Source: Pristionchus mayeri
Lineage: Eukaryota > Nematoda > Chromadorea > Rhabditida > Neodiplogasteridae
Length of the DNA: 64,000 nt
Assembly: GCA_036245805.1 (NCBI GenBank)
Contig: BTRK01000001.1
Span: 14,136,001-14,200,000 of the forward strand
Direction of reading: 5' to 3'
Shown one piece after another: positions 53,601 through 64,000 of the stretch (position 1 is the first letter of the stretch; every line of letters begins with the position of its first letter). The position numbers were made by a program, and so were the translations under genes. A model generated the notes under the pieces. The model ran no database searches. It saw nothing but the letters and a program-made list of their open reading frames with translations, and was not told the origin of the DNA.

Positions 53601-56600
53601 TGCAAGAACATCCCAGTGCGCTGATTATGCCCGTCATCCTTCCTTTTCCGCTTTTAGGATACCAGTATTCGTTGACTTTGTCGGTTTTGTGGCTGAACTA
53701 GTGGGCACCCTCCCGGATTTATATACTCAGCTTCGATTTCTGCCCATGTGTGATCCCGAAACCGTGCGTATAATCCTACTGTGAGAATAGAAAGCGTAGT
53801 CCGTGGTGTGGTGGGCGAGATTTAGTACATTTGTTTCTAAATATATGCGGAACGAGGAGGAAAAATGTTCCGCGTATACTTACTAACAAATATACTAAAT
53901 CTCGCCCACCACGCCACGGACTACGCTTTCTCTTCTCACAGTACCATACCCGCACCTTCCCTAATTCAGTACCATAACACCTATCGTAATACCTACCGTA
54001 ATTGCAGGTGCACGCGCAAGGGCTGCCAGACGTTCAAGTCGGTGCGCATCATGGAGCATCCGGAGATGGCGCGGGCGCCGCGTCTGCCGCGCGTCGTGCG
54101 CGTCAACCCGACGCGTCAGGAGGAGCAAGTGCAGCAGCAGGCGCAGGGAGGCTTCAACATGCAGCTGCGACCGCGACAGCCGCTCGTGTGAGTGATTATT
54201 GTTGCTATGGAATGGGAGAAATTACGCTAGGTCGGATGACGTCATGCCGCCTTTGATACGGCATGACTTCGTAGTTCTCATTACAAAGATAGCCACTACC
54301 TCTTTACAATTGCGTTCGTATATCCAAGTTAAAAAAATGCTTGAATACTTTTTCGCCTCGTGTTGTTTGACCATGCCATCTCGTGTTTCGTCTCTCCCGC
54401 ATTGAAGCAATGAAAATACAAAGTGATGTGATGTTTAGGAAACGTCGTGTCGCGCACCACTACCACACCACTCACCCCGCCAATTGCAGGCTCGCGCCGC
54501 ACATGCCGATAGCGAATCCGTACGCGCCGTACGCGTCGGCGGCGCGCCGCGTCACCTACGCGCCAGCTCCGCCCGCCGCTCGCCCCTCGCAGCCCCTCCC
54601 GATGCAGCTGCAGCTGGCGCATCCGCAGCAGCAGCAGGTGCTGCACGACCCCTACAGCAGCAGCCAGGCTGTGCTGTTCTCGGCGGCGAGAAGTGAGTTT
54701 CACGCTGGTCTCATTTTTCATCCCCATCGCGCCCCACAGCACTAGGTCAGATGAGAACTATGACGTCATATCGCCTTTGATATATCAAAGGCGATAGGAC
54801 TTCATAGTTCTCATACGACCTAGCGCCCGCCTCACACGTAGCTTACGGGAACCGATCTCTGCACCTCGAACTAGTTCGTTTGCTTATGGCTAGGGTGTGG
54901 TTTGGAGAGTAATCGCCTGACTCTCTTCATTCCACGTGCTCTCTCGGTGGTTAGAGTGGGCGAGAGAGTGCGTGGAATGGAGAGACCATTGCTCGGTTTG
55001 GAGCATACAGCAGCCAGGTTCTTGGCAGCGAGAAGTGGGTTTCAGACTGGCCTTATTGTTCCCGATCTCTGCACACATTGATTATTTGTACTTTTTCGTT
55101 CCCCCAGAACTTGCGTTGGCTCCTTTCAATTATGCTAAAGTTGCTTAGGGTAATTAGGCACTTGTTATGGCTCTCGTAACGTTTCCATCGATTCATACCG
55201 TAATGCACTGCAGATCTGCTGATGGGAGTGCCGACGGGCCCGACTACTATGATACCGTGCGGCGGCCGAGGAGGCTTCGCGCCTGCCCCTGCTGCATCTG
55301 CTGCACCAACTGCAGCCTCGTCGACGATGATGACGCCGCGCAGCACCACGCCGATGACGGTCGCGCTGGCGCCGTTGCGGAGCAGCAGCCAGACATCCGC
55401 GGTGCGCCAACAGGCGCAGGCGGCGTGCAAGCCACCGCGCAACCGGCGCGAGCCGTGCACGAGGGTGAATGGGCCTGCTAGTAGTAGTGGAGATGGCAAT
55501 TCGAGAGAAGGTAGTGAGCCCGCTATACCTCCCCCTTGGGATTGTGAAATAATACGAGGGGGGGGGCGTAGCGGTCTCGTTACCTTGTCGTGAATTGCCC
55601 CAATCTTATTTAGTAGTGGATTAGCTGAAAGTTAAGGTATAGATTGCAACTAAAAGGGTGGAGCAGGTGACCGATTTTGTCTAATGTCGCGGAGTGAAAC
55701 CTGGTTGCTCCTAGTAAGTGAAAGATAGCTCCTGCTGGAACCTTTCTGGAAGGTGCTGTCCAACAAATTCATTAGCTGATCGGGGGTTTTCGAAATGAAA
55801 TATGAGTTGGTCCCGTGATAGATGACAATGTAATGTGCATTGGAATTGGAACGCAAACATGCAATCGTTTTTCGAATTACTATATTATGGATTACGATAG
55901 CACATGATACAATATATTTGTACTTACTGTAGCACAGGTTACGGAATTTGCAGGAGCAGCGCGACTCGGTGATGGCGCTGCTGCGCAAGTACGATGAGGA
56001 GCTGGAGCTAGAAGGCGGCGGAGAGCTGTTCGAGGAGGCCGTGCAGAAGCACGCGAAGCGCGCCAAGAAGCTCGGGGTTGGCGCACTTGGAGTTTTTGTA
56101 AACTTCCACTATGTCTACGCTCTTTATGAGCCAGGCCGTTTATCTTGGCGCACTCTGAAAGCGCTGACGCATCTCGGGAGCTCTTTTGATTCTTCAGGAG
56201 CCCCGTCGTGAGGCCGAGCCGGAGCCAGAGCCGGCGATTGTCGAGCAGGTCGTGCCGACAACGCCTGTCTCTTCGCCCACCGCCACCAGCAGTATCTCGG
56301 TGCTGCCCCCGCTCTCGCAGCAGTCGCGCAGCCAGGGTGAGTGGGGGCGCATTGGGTTTTCACGATAGATTGATATCTGTCTAGGGGAAGCACTAGACTA
56401 TCAGATAGCTTTTGCCTGTACTGGACGCATTTCAGCACTTTTGCTGTAGCATCCGAGTGAACAGGCGCATTGGGGTTTCACTGTTGGTTAAAATCAACTT
56501 CTCAAAAATCACCTTGTATGCTCGTCTACTCTCTTTTCCTGACTCTAGTTTGATGTTTTTTGTCAGCACCTGCAACAGCATTGAGATTTCACGCCAGATT

Positions 56601-58392
56601 CGGCCCGCTACATTCGGTTGAAGCACTTGATTTTGTCTGTACTAGGCGCATTTTCGCACTTTCCTGGTCGCACCAGAGTGAACAGGCGCATTGGGGTTTC
56701 ACGATAATTTAAAATCAAAACCTTCTCATCTCCCGTATGCGTATTACTCTGCTCCTTTTCTGGCTCTAGTTTGCTTGTTTTTTTGCCGCAACTTTCCTAA
56801 ATAGGCAATTCGTGCATCTGATTTGCTTTACCCTTGATCATTTGCAGATTCCTCGCCCATCATGGTCTCGCCTGCCAGCATCACCTTGGGTCCCTCTCTT
56901 CCGGTGCCTTTCCGCTCCGCCCTCCCCGCCATCCTCTGTCCTTCTGCTTCCTCGTCGACGAGGACGACGGCCTCGAAGATGACGTCATCGACGGAGAACC
57001 CGCTGGAAAGATGGTGCGTTTTGACTACTGTAGGCGAGAGAGCACGGGGATTGAGGAGAGTACCCTGCAGGATGCAGCAGCATCTCGAGCAGCCGCTGGC
57101 GGCGATCAATATGGTGACCGGCGGCGCCCTTGCACTCAAGTGAGTGTGGGGTACGGTATTCAGGGATTCTGTTGAGTACGAGAGGCAGGTGACTGACTGT
57201 GGTGGTTAAGGAGACTAGACTGATGTTGGCATAAGGGTTGGCTAGGTTGATTTGGGATTCATTAGATCACTGATAAACACACCATGTCAGCACGGCTAAC
57301 TTTAGTGGAGCAAGCCATGGGGATGCTGAATGGATGCTGAAGGATGGTTTTTGCAGCAACCCGCTCTTCGCCGGCCTCGGCGCGCAGCAGCTGCAGCAGC
57401 TGCAGCCGCTGCCGATCTCCGCTGAGGAGTACCTGCAGCAGGAGGACGAGTGAGTCGGGATCGTCTGACTCTCCAATTCGCGTGCTTTATCGCTGCCTCT
57501 AAACTGTGAGAAAGTGTGCAAAGTGAGGCGAAGCAGGCCATTGTACAGAAAGGAGGCGCTATATTTTATTAGAACTTTAATCCCGCTTGTGGTATGTCGT
57601 GACGTCATAGTTCTCGTCCGAAAGGATGGAGCGGCCGCCGATCAAGTAGAGTTCGCAATTCGGTATTTGCCTCTTCTGTTCGCACACTCTCTCACTACCG
57701 GTCGAGTAGCGTGAGGGTGTGGTAAATGATGTTGTTTCTTGGAAAATGAAAGCACACTTGTTGGTAGCAAAGATGTCTGCCAGGGCTTGAGGAAAATCTT
57801 GAAATGGAAGCAAGTAAACACTGATTGGAAGTTTTGTGGGAAAAATTTGAGTTGAAGTCGAGAAAAATGCCGAGCTTGAGAAGTGATGGTTTCCGTGAAA
57901 CCAAAGTGTGCTGGTTATTCGATCATTGATCTGGCATCTCGTTCAGGAGCAACTCGGAGTCGTGGGACTTCCCGGAGGAGGACGACGAGGAGAAGTCGAA
58001 GGTGAGGCTACAGTATCCTTCAGAGGCTACAGTATCCCGCCGATCAATAACTGAGTCTTCCTCTCAGGATTCGTCCCACGTGAGACTGCTAGCGGACGGC
58101 GCCGAGATCGATGATGACGTCATCGTCGTGGAGGACTACGAGTCCGAGGCGAGTGTGGTCCCGGCGCGAAGTTGACGGGTTACGGTAGATCAGAGTTGAA
58201 TTAGCGATTGGCAGGTCGCCGACGAGACGTGCAGAGACGAAACGCAGAGCTTGATGTTTGATGAGGTATTCGGGTCACGGAATCTATAAATCGATATCGT
58301 TAAATAAATCGGTAAAATAGATATTGCTACAGTACAACGAGGGCGAGTACGATGCGGTGTTTGCGATGGAGCTCAACCAGGATAACATGTGA
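50677..58392 (+). CDS. Zinc-ribbon, Pro/Gln/Ala-rich protein, copy 2, 658 aa
   Basis: Exons: 50677-50768, 51263-51365, 51957-52091, 52816-52873, 53046-53142, 54008-54187, 54490-54692, 55214-55464, 55954-56097, 56198-56336, 56848-57013, 57071-57139, 57357-57449, 57947-58001, 58068-58148, 58215-58265, 58333-58392; total 1977 nt, all in phase. Order: an N-terminal ELMELAEIPMMDDYG segment, acidic LEDIEEEEGERKK, a short DEYTCARIFGRKF motif, a Cys4 zinc ribbon (YCHRCEAP ... YRCTRKGCQTF) at about residues 130-175, long Pro/Gln/Ala-rich linkers, a charged helix (MALLRKYDEELELEGGGELF, HAKRAKKLG), and an acidic C-terminus (WDFPEEDDEEK ... EYDAVFAMELNQDNM). I do not recognise the family; a nuclear or transcriptional role is inference. 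The intron after 58148 starts GC (GAG|GCGAGT) unless a weak GT six bases on is used. Compared with copy 1, exon 12 lacks 111 bp (37 codons, in frame). Confidence 0.78.
50922..51172. mobile_element. Foldback element, 251 bp, copy-2-specific
   Basis: ACGCATGCGTGCAGGGTTCG at the left mirrors CGAACCCTGCATGCGT at the right. The arms of about 120 bp are almost perfect. Copy 1 has the empty site CTGCGTGGTATACG at about 40180. Confidence 0.93.
51384..51473. mobile_element. Palindromic MITE copy (shared by both duplicates)
   Basis: GCCATTACGTCGGAGGGGAA...GTTCTCATCCGACCTAGCGC, the counterpart of 40991-41080. Confidence 0.85.
52149..52314. mobile_element. Small non-autonomous Helitron, 166 bp
   Basis: Begins TCTATACCTATATATAAAGC and ends with a hairpin (GCCCCCGCCGAAGGCGGGGG) followed by GACTAG, that is 5' TC and 3' CTAG. 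It sits between A and T with no target duplication. Copy 1 reads AAAATAATACCTAATATG uninterrupted at about 41830-41847. Confidence 0.9.
53778..53943. mobile_element. Foldback element, about 166 bp
   Basis: TACTGTGAGAATAGAAAGCG at the left mirrors CGCTTTCTCTTCTCACAGTA at the right. The inner arms continue GGTGGGCGAGATTTAGTA. Not seen in copy 1. Confidence 0.9.
54227..54282. mobile_element. Truncated palindromic MITE
   Basis: GCTAGGTCGGATGACGTCAT...GTAGTTCTCATT. The left arm has lost the GAGAACTAT segment. Confidence 0.75.
54739..54827. mobile_element. Palindromic MITE copy
   Basis: GCACTAGGTCAGATGAGAAC...GTTCTCATACGACCTAGCGC. Starts 47 bp after the end of exon 7 of copy 2. Confidence 0.88.
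57595..57622. mobile_element. Palindromic MITE remnant
   Basis: One arm only: GTGACGTCATAGTTCTCGTC. Confidence 0.6.
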
Positions 58393-59673
58393 TGCCCGTC
58401 CGCCTACCGTATGCAACGGATCGATAGTTGGAATACAGTATTACTCGACATAGCTTACTGTAGCTATTTTCGCTACTAGAATCGTGTTAATATTGTGCAT
58501 ATTTGCATATTTGTATGTTGATCACACGTTGCAACACCTTTTTGAGATAGCATGTAGAGTACTCCCACTTTTCCAGTTTTGATAGAATTGGCACGGGGGT
58601 GGTAAACCAGCCTTGCTTGGACGCCTCAATTTACGTTTTTCGTTACTTACGATAGAGTTGATTCAGAAGCTTCATTTTTGCAAAGATTTTATACATGCTC
58701 GATAATATTTTCCCGCATTTTAGCATAGTGTAAATACTCGTAATACGGAGTAGTATTTGTTTTCTTGTATCGCCTTTCCAATGTTCTCTTTTTGAAGAGT
58801 ACTTTGTTCCGCTGTGACTTTATGGATTACTTGTCTTTTACCCTTGTATGTTAATGATATTTCTTGTCTCACTTTGTTCCTAGTTATCCTGATCTTACTT
58901 TTTACCTTGCTGAACGCATGGTTATTTTCGTGATAAAGCTCTTTTGAGTTGGCAAGTGATGTAAATTATCCGGCTCATGGGTTCGACGTCCCTGCCAATT
59001 TCTGATTGGCCCCCGGAGGCATCTTGCTCTTCCGAGGGTAATAGGTCGGATGAGATCTATGACGTCATGCAGCCTTTGAAATATCAAATGCGGCATGACG
59101 GCATAGTTCTCATCCGACCTAGTGCCTTTCCGAGGCGCTGTGAGTATCGAGAGATCCTGATTCCCGATTCTTGTGCCATTTCAAAACATTTTTTTCTTCC
59201 CGTTGGTTTGTGTTTAATTAGGATCGATTACCACGTCGGACGTACGTGTGTTTCGCTCGAGTGTTATCCATGCAAATCGATCTATTCATGGCTTCCTCTT
59301 CCGTTTTCCTTCCTTTCTGCTTCCTTTAAACTGTGTTTTGTTGGTAGTATAATATATTTTCTACACCCGAGGCGCGACGAAACCGTAAGGTACATGAGAT
59401 ATCAAATTGCAAGGAAATGGGAATTGACTCTCGTAATTATTCCGTGTGAGAGAGTATGGCGGGTGGTTCAGCAATCGCCGCTTGAATACTCGATTTTGGG
59501 AGCACTCGTATGTTATTATGTCTGTGAACCAGCGAAATAGCAAGAGTAACTAGGAGAGTTTCGTTCTGTCTGTACACTCACATCCGTTCCTCCCTCCTCT
59601 TGTATAACGCCGTGCTTTCTCTGTTTACCGCCATGATGACGTCATCAATCAATATTTCCTTGTAGTTTTCGCA
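58393..59673. other. Zinc-ribbon copy 2 3' flank and RING-gene upstream region
   Basis: Matches the copy 1 3' flank up to about 59207, then unique sequence. The palindromic MITE at 59042-59126 is shared. TTGTAG at 59660-59665 just before the RING-gene ATG may be a trans-splice acceptor. Confidence 0.55.
59042..59126. mobile_element. Palindromic MITE copy (shared by both duplicates)
   Basis: TAGGTCGGATGAGATCTATG...ATAGTTCTCATCCGACCTAG, the counterpart of 50168-50252. Confidence 0.88.
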
Positions 59674-62600
59674 ATGCCGCCGACCAGCGCTCGCCGTGCT
59701 GCCGTGGAGGCGCGCCAGCGCGTCTCCGCCATCCTGCTCACGCGTCCGGCGCGGATGCCGCGCGCGTCCGGAGGTGCGGCGGCTGCCGCCTCGACGACCG
59801 CAGCAGCAGCTGCAGCAGTTCCCGCCCCTGTCCCTGTCCATGTCCCCGCCCCCGCCTCCCTCTCGCAGCCCGATCTCACCGCCACGTGCTCCGTTTGCCT
59901 CCAGGAGCTCAACGTCAAGGTACGGTAGCGAGGAGGAAATCGATAGTTAGCACTGATATGTTACGAGTATTTGTGACAGTGTGTCAATACTTGGATTCAG
60001 TGAGTATCGAGGTAGTAGGTTGGCCTCTTTTGATTAAACAAGTAAGAGTAACGGCAATTCGGCGGGTAGAAGTGTTCCTCGATCGTTCGACTAACGACGT
60101 TTGTTGAAATTAATGCATCCTTTAAATATTGGAACCTGGCCATTGCCGATAAAAAATGTGCCAAACTTGAAAACCTAACTATTTCATGAAATTCGAAAAA
60201 CGCAAATTCAGCGGGTGACAACGCTGAGACCCTGCCGCCACCACTTCCACGAGAGCTGCGTCGCCACGTGGCTTGAGACTCGCGAGGTTCGACAATTTAC
60301 CGTTTTCTCGTTTAATATCATTTCACTGACTTATTCTAGTGCAGGAATGGAAAGATGTCATAGCGTAGATTTCTCTGACTTTCGCTGACCCGTGTTGGCA
60401 CCATAAAATAATGTACATTAATGTTTGATGCCTTGATTAACCATGTCATTCACCTTTGGCACCAACACATCCGGCGGATGACATCCGCACTCTTGTAGTG
60501 CCGAAAGAGTTCGAAAATTCATAGAATTCGTACTTCGAAGTGATGGAAATCCAACACTTACAGAACGCCGCGCACGACTAATTGAGAATTTCCTCTATAA
60601 AAGTAGAGCGCGGCCCGGAATTTCGGAATTCGTTGCAGTACCGCCGCGAGCAGACGTGCCCGCTGTGCAGGGCGTACGTGCAGAAGCTCGTCGACGATTC
60701 GGGACGCACAACCATGCCCGGCTTCCCTTACGGAGCCACTGGCCAGGTACGGTAGCGTGTGGCACCCGTGGTACGGAACTCGGTGTGGTACCATGGTACA
60801 TCGTGGGTATGGTACCGGGCTACGGCATGGCACTGTAGCACGATCAAGCTACGCCCTCTTTTGCAGCCGACCTACTTGCGTCTGGGCGACGCGAATCTGA
60901 TGCAGCTGCACGAGTTGCTGCGCGATACCGAGTAAGTGCGAGGGGAATTACGGTAGCGGAAGTGAATCGAATGTGATCTGGGAAGGTACCGTAGCAGAAG
61001 GGATCAGGGGGGGAGCTATGAATTGAATAGTGATTGGGGAGGGGATACTGTAACCTGCAACCGTAATTATTGATTCCGCTCTCAGGTCCCGTCTGGCTCG
61101 CTGCGTCGAGCTGCTGAGGGACGAGTCGAAGGGCGATGAGTACAAGCTGGATCTGCAGGTGCCGTATACGCCTACCGTACCCTATTTACCGTACTTCATT
61201 CTACTGTGGTATGGTAGTGAGGGTACGGTATGAATGCCAGGCGATGTTGGGCTTCGATTAGTCATTTGATCCGGCCCGGTTAGCGCTTGTCTTACGTGGT
61301 ACGGGATTGGTTGTGGTAAGGTGAGCCAAGCGGTAACGAAGACGGAAAAATGGATTGTATCCTACCGTAGTCTAGGCATGATTTCATTACAGTAATCAGT
61401 TACCGTATCCGTCTTCTCTGTTCAGGCTGAGAAGACGCAGATGGAGGCGCGTCGCGACACGCTGCAGCGCCTGCAGAGCCAGCAGCGCCAGTCGAGGGTG
61501 AGCGAGTGGTTGGAGGAAACTTGCTGTTTATGACCTGCTTGAAAAAAAAGAAAAGAAAAAAGTCATGGGGATAAGAGGACGCCGACCGAAAAATAGTGAT
61601 ATTAAACCTTGAAATGAGGACTGTTTGAGCAGGTGGGCCAATTATCGAAGTGCCATGCGCCCCTTTTGCCCGTTTTTTCAAGTCCATTTCGTTCCTGTTA
61701 GAAATACATTATAGATAGATAGATAGATAGATAAATAGATTGGTTGATCTATTGATTGGCTTCAGGCTGCACTTTCTCCGGTGCCTCAGGTGGCGCGAAC
61801 TCGCTCGGCGCCCGAGCCTGCGGCGGGCGAGGTGCGCACGACGGCGATGCAGCTGGAGCTGATGGAGAGACGTCGCCTCGAGGCGCTGCAGGCGCACCAC
61901 CAGCACCTGTTCCTGCAGGCGAGCATTTTGTACAAGAAATTTGCGATTAGTCGATTGCGGCGCGCTGTAAGAGTTTGTGTGATGCATCCACACCTGGGCA
62001 AGGATTTCTGCTGACTATCAAAAGCCGGAAGAAGAGTTACTACCGGTGGGTGCAACCGCAAAACTGGAACCCTACACTTGACACTATCCAAAACACGGGA
62101 GGGGAAGAACCGGAAATGGTCGTCTGGTGCTGGAAAATTGCCAACCAACATTCGCTTGCTACTGCTGCAGGTGATGCAGCAGCGTGCGCAGTCGGAGGCG
62201 ATGCTGCAGCAGCTGCTGGAGATGCAGCTTTTTCAGCAGCGTCAGCAGCAGCAGGCTCATCAGCAGCAGCAGCTTCTTCTTCAGCAGCATGAGGCTGCGC
62301 GAGCTGCAGCAGTCAACCGCATCGTCTTCGACCTGGACGATTCCTTCGACATGGACGATTCCTTCGACACGGACGAGGTGGGCACAGCAGGGGATGGAAC
62401 AAAAACAACCGTCGTAATTCGAAATTCATTGCCTAGTGGTTTAATTGTATGTGGCACGATGTCCACAGATGAAAAGGCACCGTCGACCTAACGTTAGATC
62501 TCGTGGCCTAGTGGTCTAAGGCGCTGTAAATTTCATCCTATGGTATGGTGGGTTCGAGTCCCGGCCTCTGCAGAGACTTTTGCCAAGCTCTTACAATTTT

Positions 62601-63540
62601 TGCCTACTATTGGGAACTTCCCTCAAAGCGTGGCAAAAGCGATGGTAAAGGTCGGGATTCGAACCCCATACCTTAGGATCTACCATAGGATTTTTCCTAT
62701 GTTAGATCTGACGGTGGGTTTTTCATCTGTGACGATGTCGGATTAAAACAATGACCTAATTCCGCCTTTGATTTATCAAAGGCGGCATGACATCGTAGTC
62801 TGCATCTGACTTTGTGCCATAAAATCACTCCGAAGATCGGATTTTGTCGAAGAGCTGCTGGAAAAGCGTGTAAGATCCGATCTTTGCGGTTATTTATATC
62901 TTCGCATAACGCGCTTTTCAATTCCTCCTGATTGAATGTTAATTGAATTAATTAATTGTATTAATTGAAAATTAATTTAATTAATTGCAACTTTCCTAGA
63001 AGCCTACCAAGCCCCGCCCACTTGGCCCCACCCCCTTGGGGGCGTGTAAATGTATCTAGCCTTAAGTAATCTAAATCTGAGCCTAAGCAGTCTAAGCAAA
63101 ACTCTAAGCAACATATCATAATCTTAAACAGTCTAAGCAACCTTATAATGAGAAGACGACAGAGGGGGCGGGGCTTGGTAGGCTTCTAGGAAAGTGCCAA
63201 TTAATTGAACTAATCTAATTCCTACTGATTGATGCGGTTCGGGTAGGCGCAAGGAGTGGTAGAGGTGGGCATGCTTTCACAAGATAGTGCGCTCCTTTTA
63301 ACGGTCACGCAGATTAGAAGGAGATTATCGATTTCTCGTGCGCTAGTCGAACATATTGATTTGTCGAGGGCATACGGTAACCGCATTCGTTGCAGGATGA
63401 TGTGGAGGATACGGTGCCGAGAAGGAGCGCGCGCATCGCTGCCAGAGGTATTATCGATTGATATCGATCGATTAGGTTACGGTACCTTGATGACTTATCG
63501 ATTGCTTCACGGGCTTCTGTAGCAGGCAGGTGGAGAATGA
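59674..63540 (+). CDS. RING-H2 finger protein with Gln-rich coiled region, about 369 aa
   Basis: Putative E3 ubiquitin ligase. Exons: 59674-59919, 60212-60286, 60639-60746, 60867-60931, 61086-61158, 61426-61497, 61766-61966, 62171-62377, 63396-63447, 63530-63540; total 1110 nt in phase. The N-terminus is Arg-rich then Ala/Pro-rich. The RING-H2 domain follows at about residues 74-130: CSVC, then CRHHFHESC, then CPLC, giving all eight zinc ligands (C3H2C3). After it come YLRLGDANLMQLHELLRDTE, a coiled region (AEKTQMEARRDTLQRLQS), a Gln-rich helix (MLQQLLEMQLFQQRQQQQAH) and two acidic DDSFD repeats. The first ATG is used. The donor at 61966 (GCT|GTAAGA) and the last acceptor are my least certain choices; another acceptor a few bases upstream would give a longer C-terminus. 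Confidence 0.8.
61714..61740. repeat. ATAG microsatellite
   Basis: Tandem ATAG units (ATAGATAGATAGATAGATAG) in an intron of the RING gene. Confidence 0.9.
62493..62710. mobile_element. tRNA-derived foldback SINE
   Basis: A box TGGCCTAGTGG and B box GGTTCGAGTCC at 62504-62562, then an inverted B box (GGGATTCGAACCCC) near 62660. It ends in the hairpin GATCTACCATAGGAT / CCTATGTTAGATC, also present at 21293-21325. Not a true tRNA gene: the acceptor stem is poor. Confidence 0.7.
62734..62818. mobile_element. Palindromic MITE, diverged
   Basis: GATGTCGGATTAAAACAATG, CCTTTGATTTATCAAAGGCG centre, and CTGCATCTGACTTTGTGCC at the right. Confidence 0.75.
62991..63194. mobile_element. Foldback element, 204 bp
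   Basis: CTTTCCTAGAAGCCTACCAA at the left mirrors TTGGTAGGCTTCTAGGAAAG at the right, continuing into GCCCCGCCC/GGGCGGGGC. The loop contains CTAAGC-type words. Confidence 0.93.
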
Positions 63541-64000
63541 CAAGGCTCTCTTGCAGCAGCCCGTCAGCCATAGATGATGCGGCTACAGTAATCTACAGTA
63601 ATACGGCTACAGTACCCTTTCAAGTGCCACGAATCGACAAGTGATCGATTTTCCCTCTTTTATCTAACCGTTTTACTCGCGTGTATTTTTGTTTGCTAAT
63701 TCTTTGTGCTATTGCCAGTGTCGATGTTGTGTTCAGTGATGAGATTATTTGATCGACCCGAAGTCTTCACTTCCCCAACTTATTTTATGTTCCATCACTG
63801 CTAGAGTTCGAGAAACGATACCACGATCTCTTAATTTTACACACTCTCCCATGGCTCGACCGGTAGAGAGTGTGCGAAATGAAGAGACGAAGGTCCGAAT
63901 TACGAACTCTAATCACTGCTAATAGAAGGTTACTACCGCACATCGTTATGGTTGTATAGTCCGTTGTCTCTGTTCCATCTAATCATCTACTATTTCGTTC
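63541..64000. other. RING-gene 3' flank
   Basis: No exon is supported. It contains CTACAGTA repeats (63580-63617) and a hairpin with GAGAGTGTGCGAAATGAAGA at 63839-63885. Confidence 0.5.

Larger units (their letters stand above)
50333..59207. repeat. Tandem duplication, unit 2 (about 8.9 kb)
   Basis: Opens TAGAAAAAATACAATAAG, parallel to 39572, and ends at the CATTTTTTTC...CCCGTTGG phrase shared with the end of unit 1. Confidence 0.85.

Noticed and set aside
62497..62575. Functional tRNA gene
   Set aside because: A and B boxes are good but the acceptor stem does not pair and the unit repeats with the same tail at 20904; better explained as a SINE head.

Overview
The window is nuclear DNA from a nematode, most likely a rhabditid or diplogastrid. 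The evidence is compact genes with many small introns, YTTNCAG-type 3' splice sites, introns dense in TACCGTA/CTACAGTA words, a BATH-type (MATH-BTB) gene pair, and worm-like LAMP and PNPase genes. I found no bacterial-type gene, operon promoter, CRISPR array or rRNA. Gene models were built by hand from splice signals and reading phase. A multi-exon total divisible by three was my main internal check, and it holds for every full model except zinc-ribbon copy 1.

Layout, left to right. (1) 1-12.5 kb: two MATH-BTB genes on +. The first is split by an intronic minisatellite of 83.5 identical 50-bp units. The second (8049-12461, 389 aa) carries a hAT-type MITE in intron 1 and a dead mariner in intron 2. 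(2) 12.9-24.9 kb: mitochondrial polynucleotide phosphorylase on - (24 exons, 747 aa, Arg-rich presequence). A complete 15-exon gene of unknown function lies inside its 3-kb intron on the opposite strand. (3) 25.8-32.1 kb: a small unrecognised gene and a LAMP-family lysosomal membrane protein, both on -. (4) 32.8-39.4 kb: a head-to-head pair of paralogous single-pass membrane proteins with a cytoplasmic polyproline/lysine-rich N-terminus and a mucin-like outer part. They share a gap of about 320 bp between start codons. (5) 39.6-59.2 kb: a tandem duplication (units of about 10.8 and 8.9 kb) of a 17-exon zinc-ribbon gene. Copy 2 reads cleanly (658 aa); copy 1 has two splice-site lesions. (6) 59.7-63.5 kb: a RING-H2 protein with a Gln-rich coiled region.

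The window is full of small DNA transposons: a palindromic MITE with GGCACTAGGTCGGATGAGAAC-type ends (about 18 copies), a hAT-type MITE with CATAGGTGGGC ends and perfect 8-bp target duplications (3 copies), long foldbacks, tRNA-derived SINEs, a small Helitron and mariner. Because zinc-ribbon copies 1 and 2 are paralogous, several insertions can be checked against an empty site inside this window.

The most interesting signals are transposons acting on splicing. A MITE sits inside what reads as uninterrupted coding sequence and appears to have created an intron. A 1.34-kb foldback landed inside a 5' splice site, so the present donor is partly transposon sequence. Two MITEs inserted in series beside a 3' splice site, leaving three copies of the same 8-bp target. 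The 50-bp minisatellite appears to have grown out of one end of a MITE.
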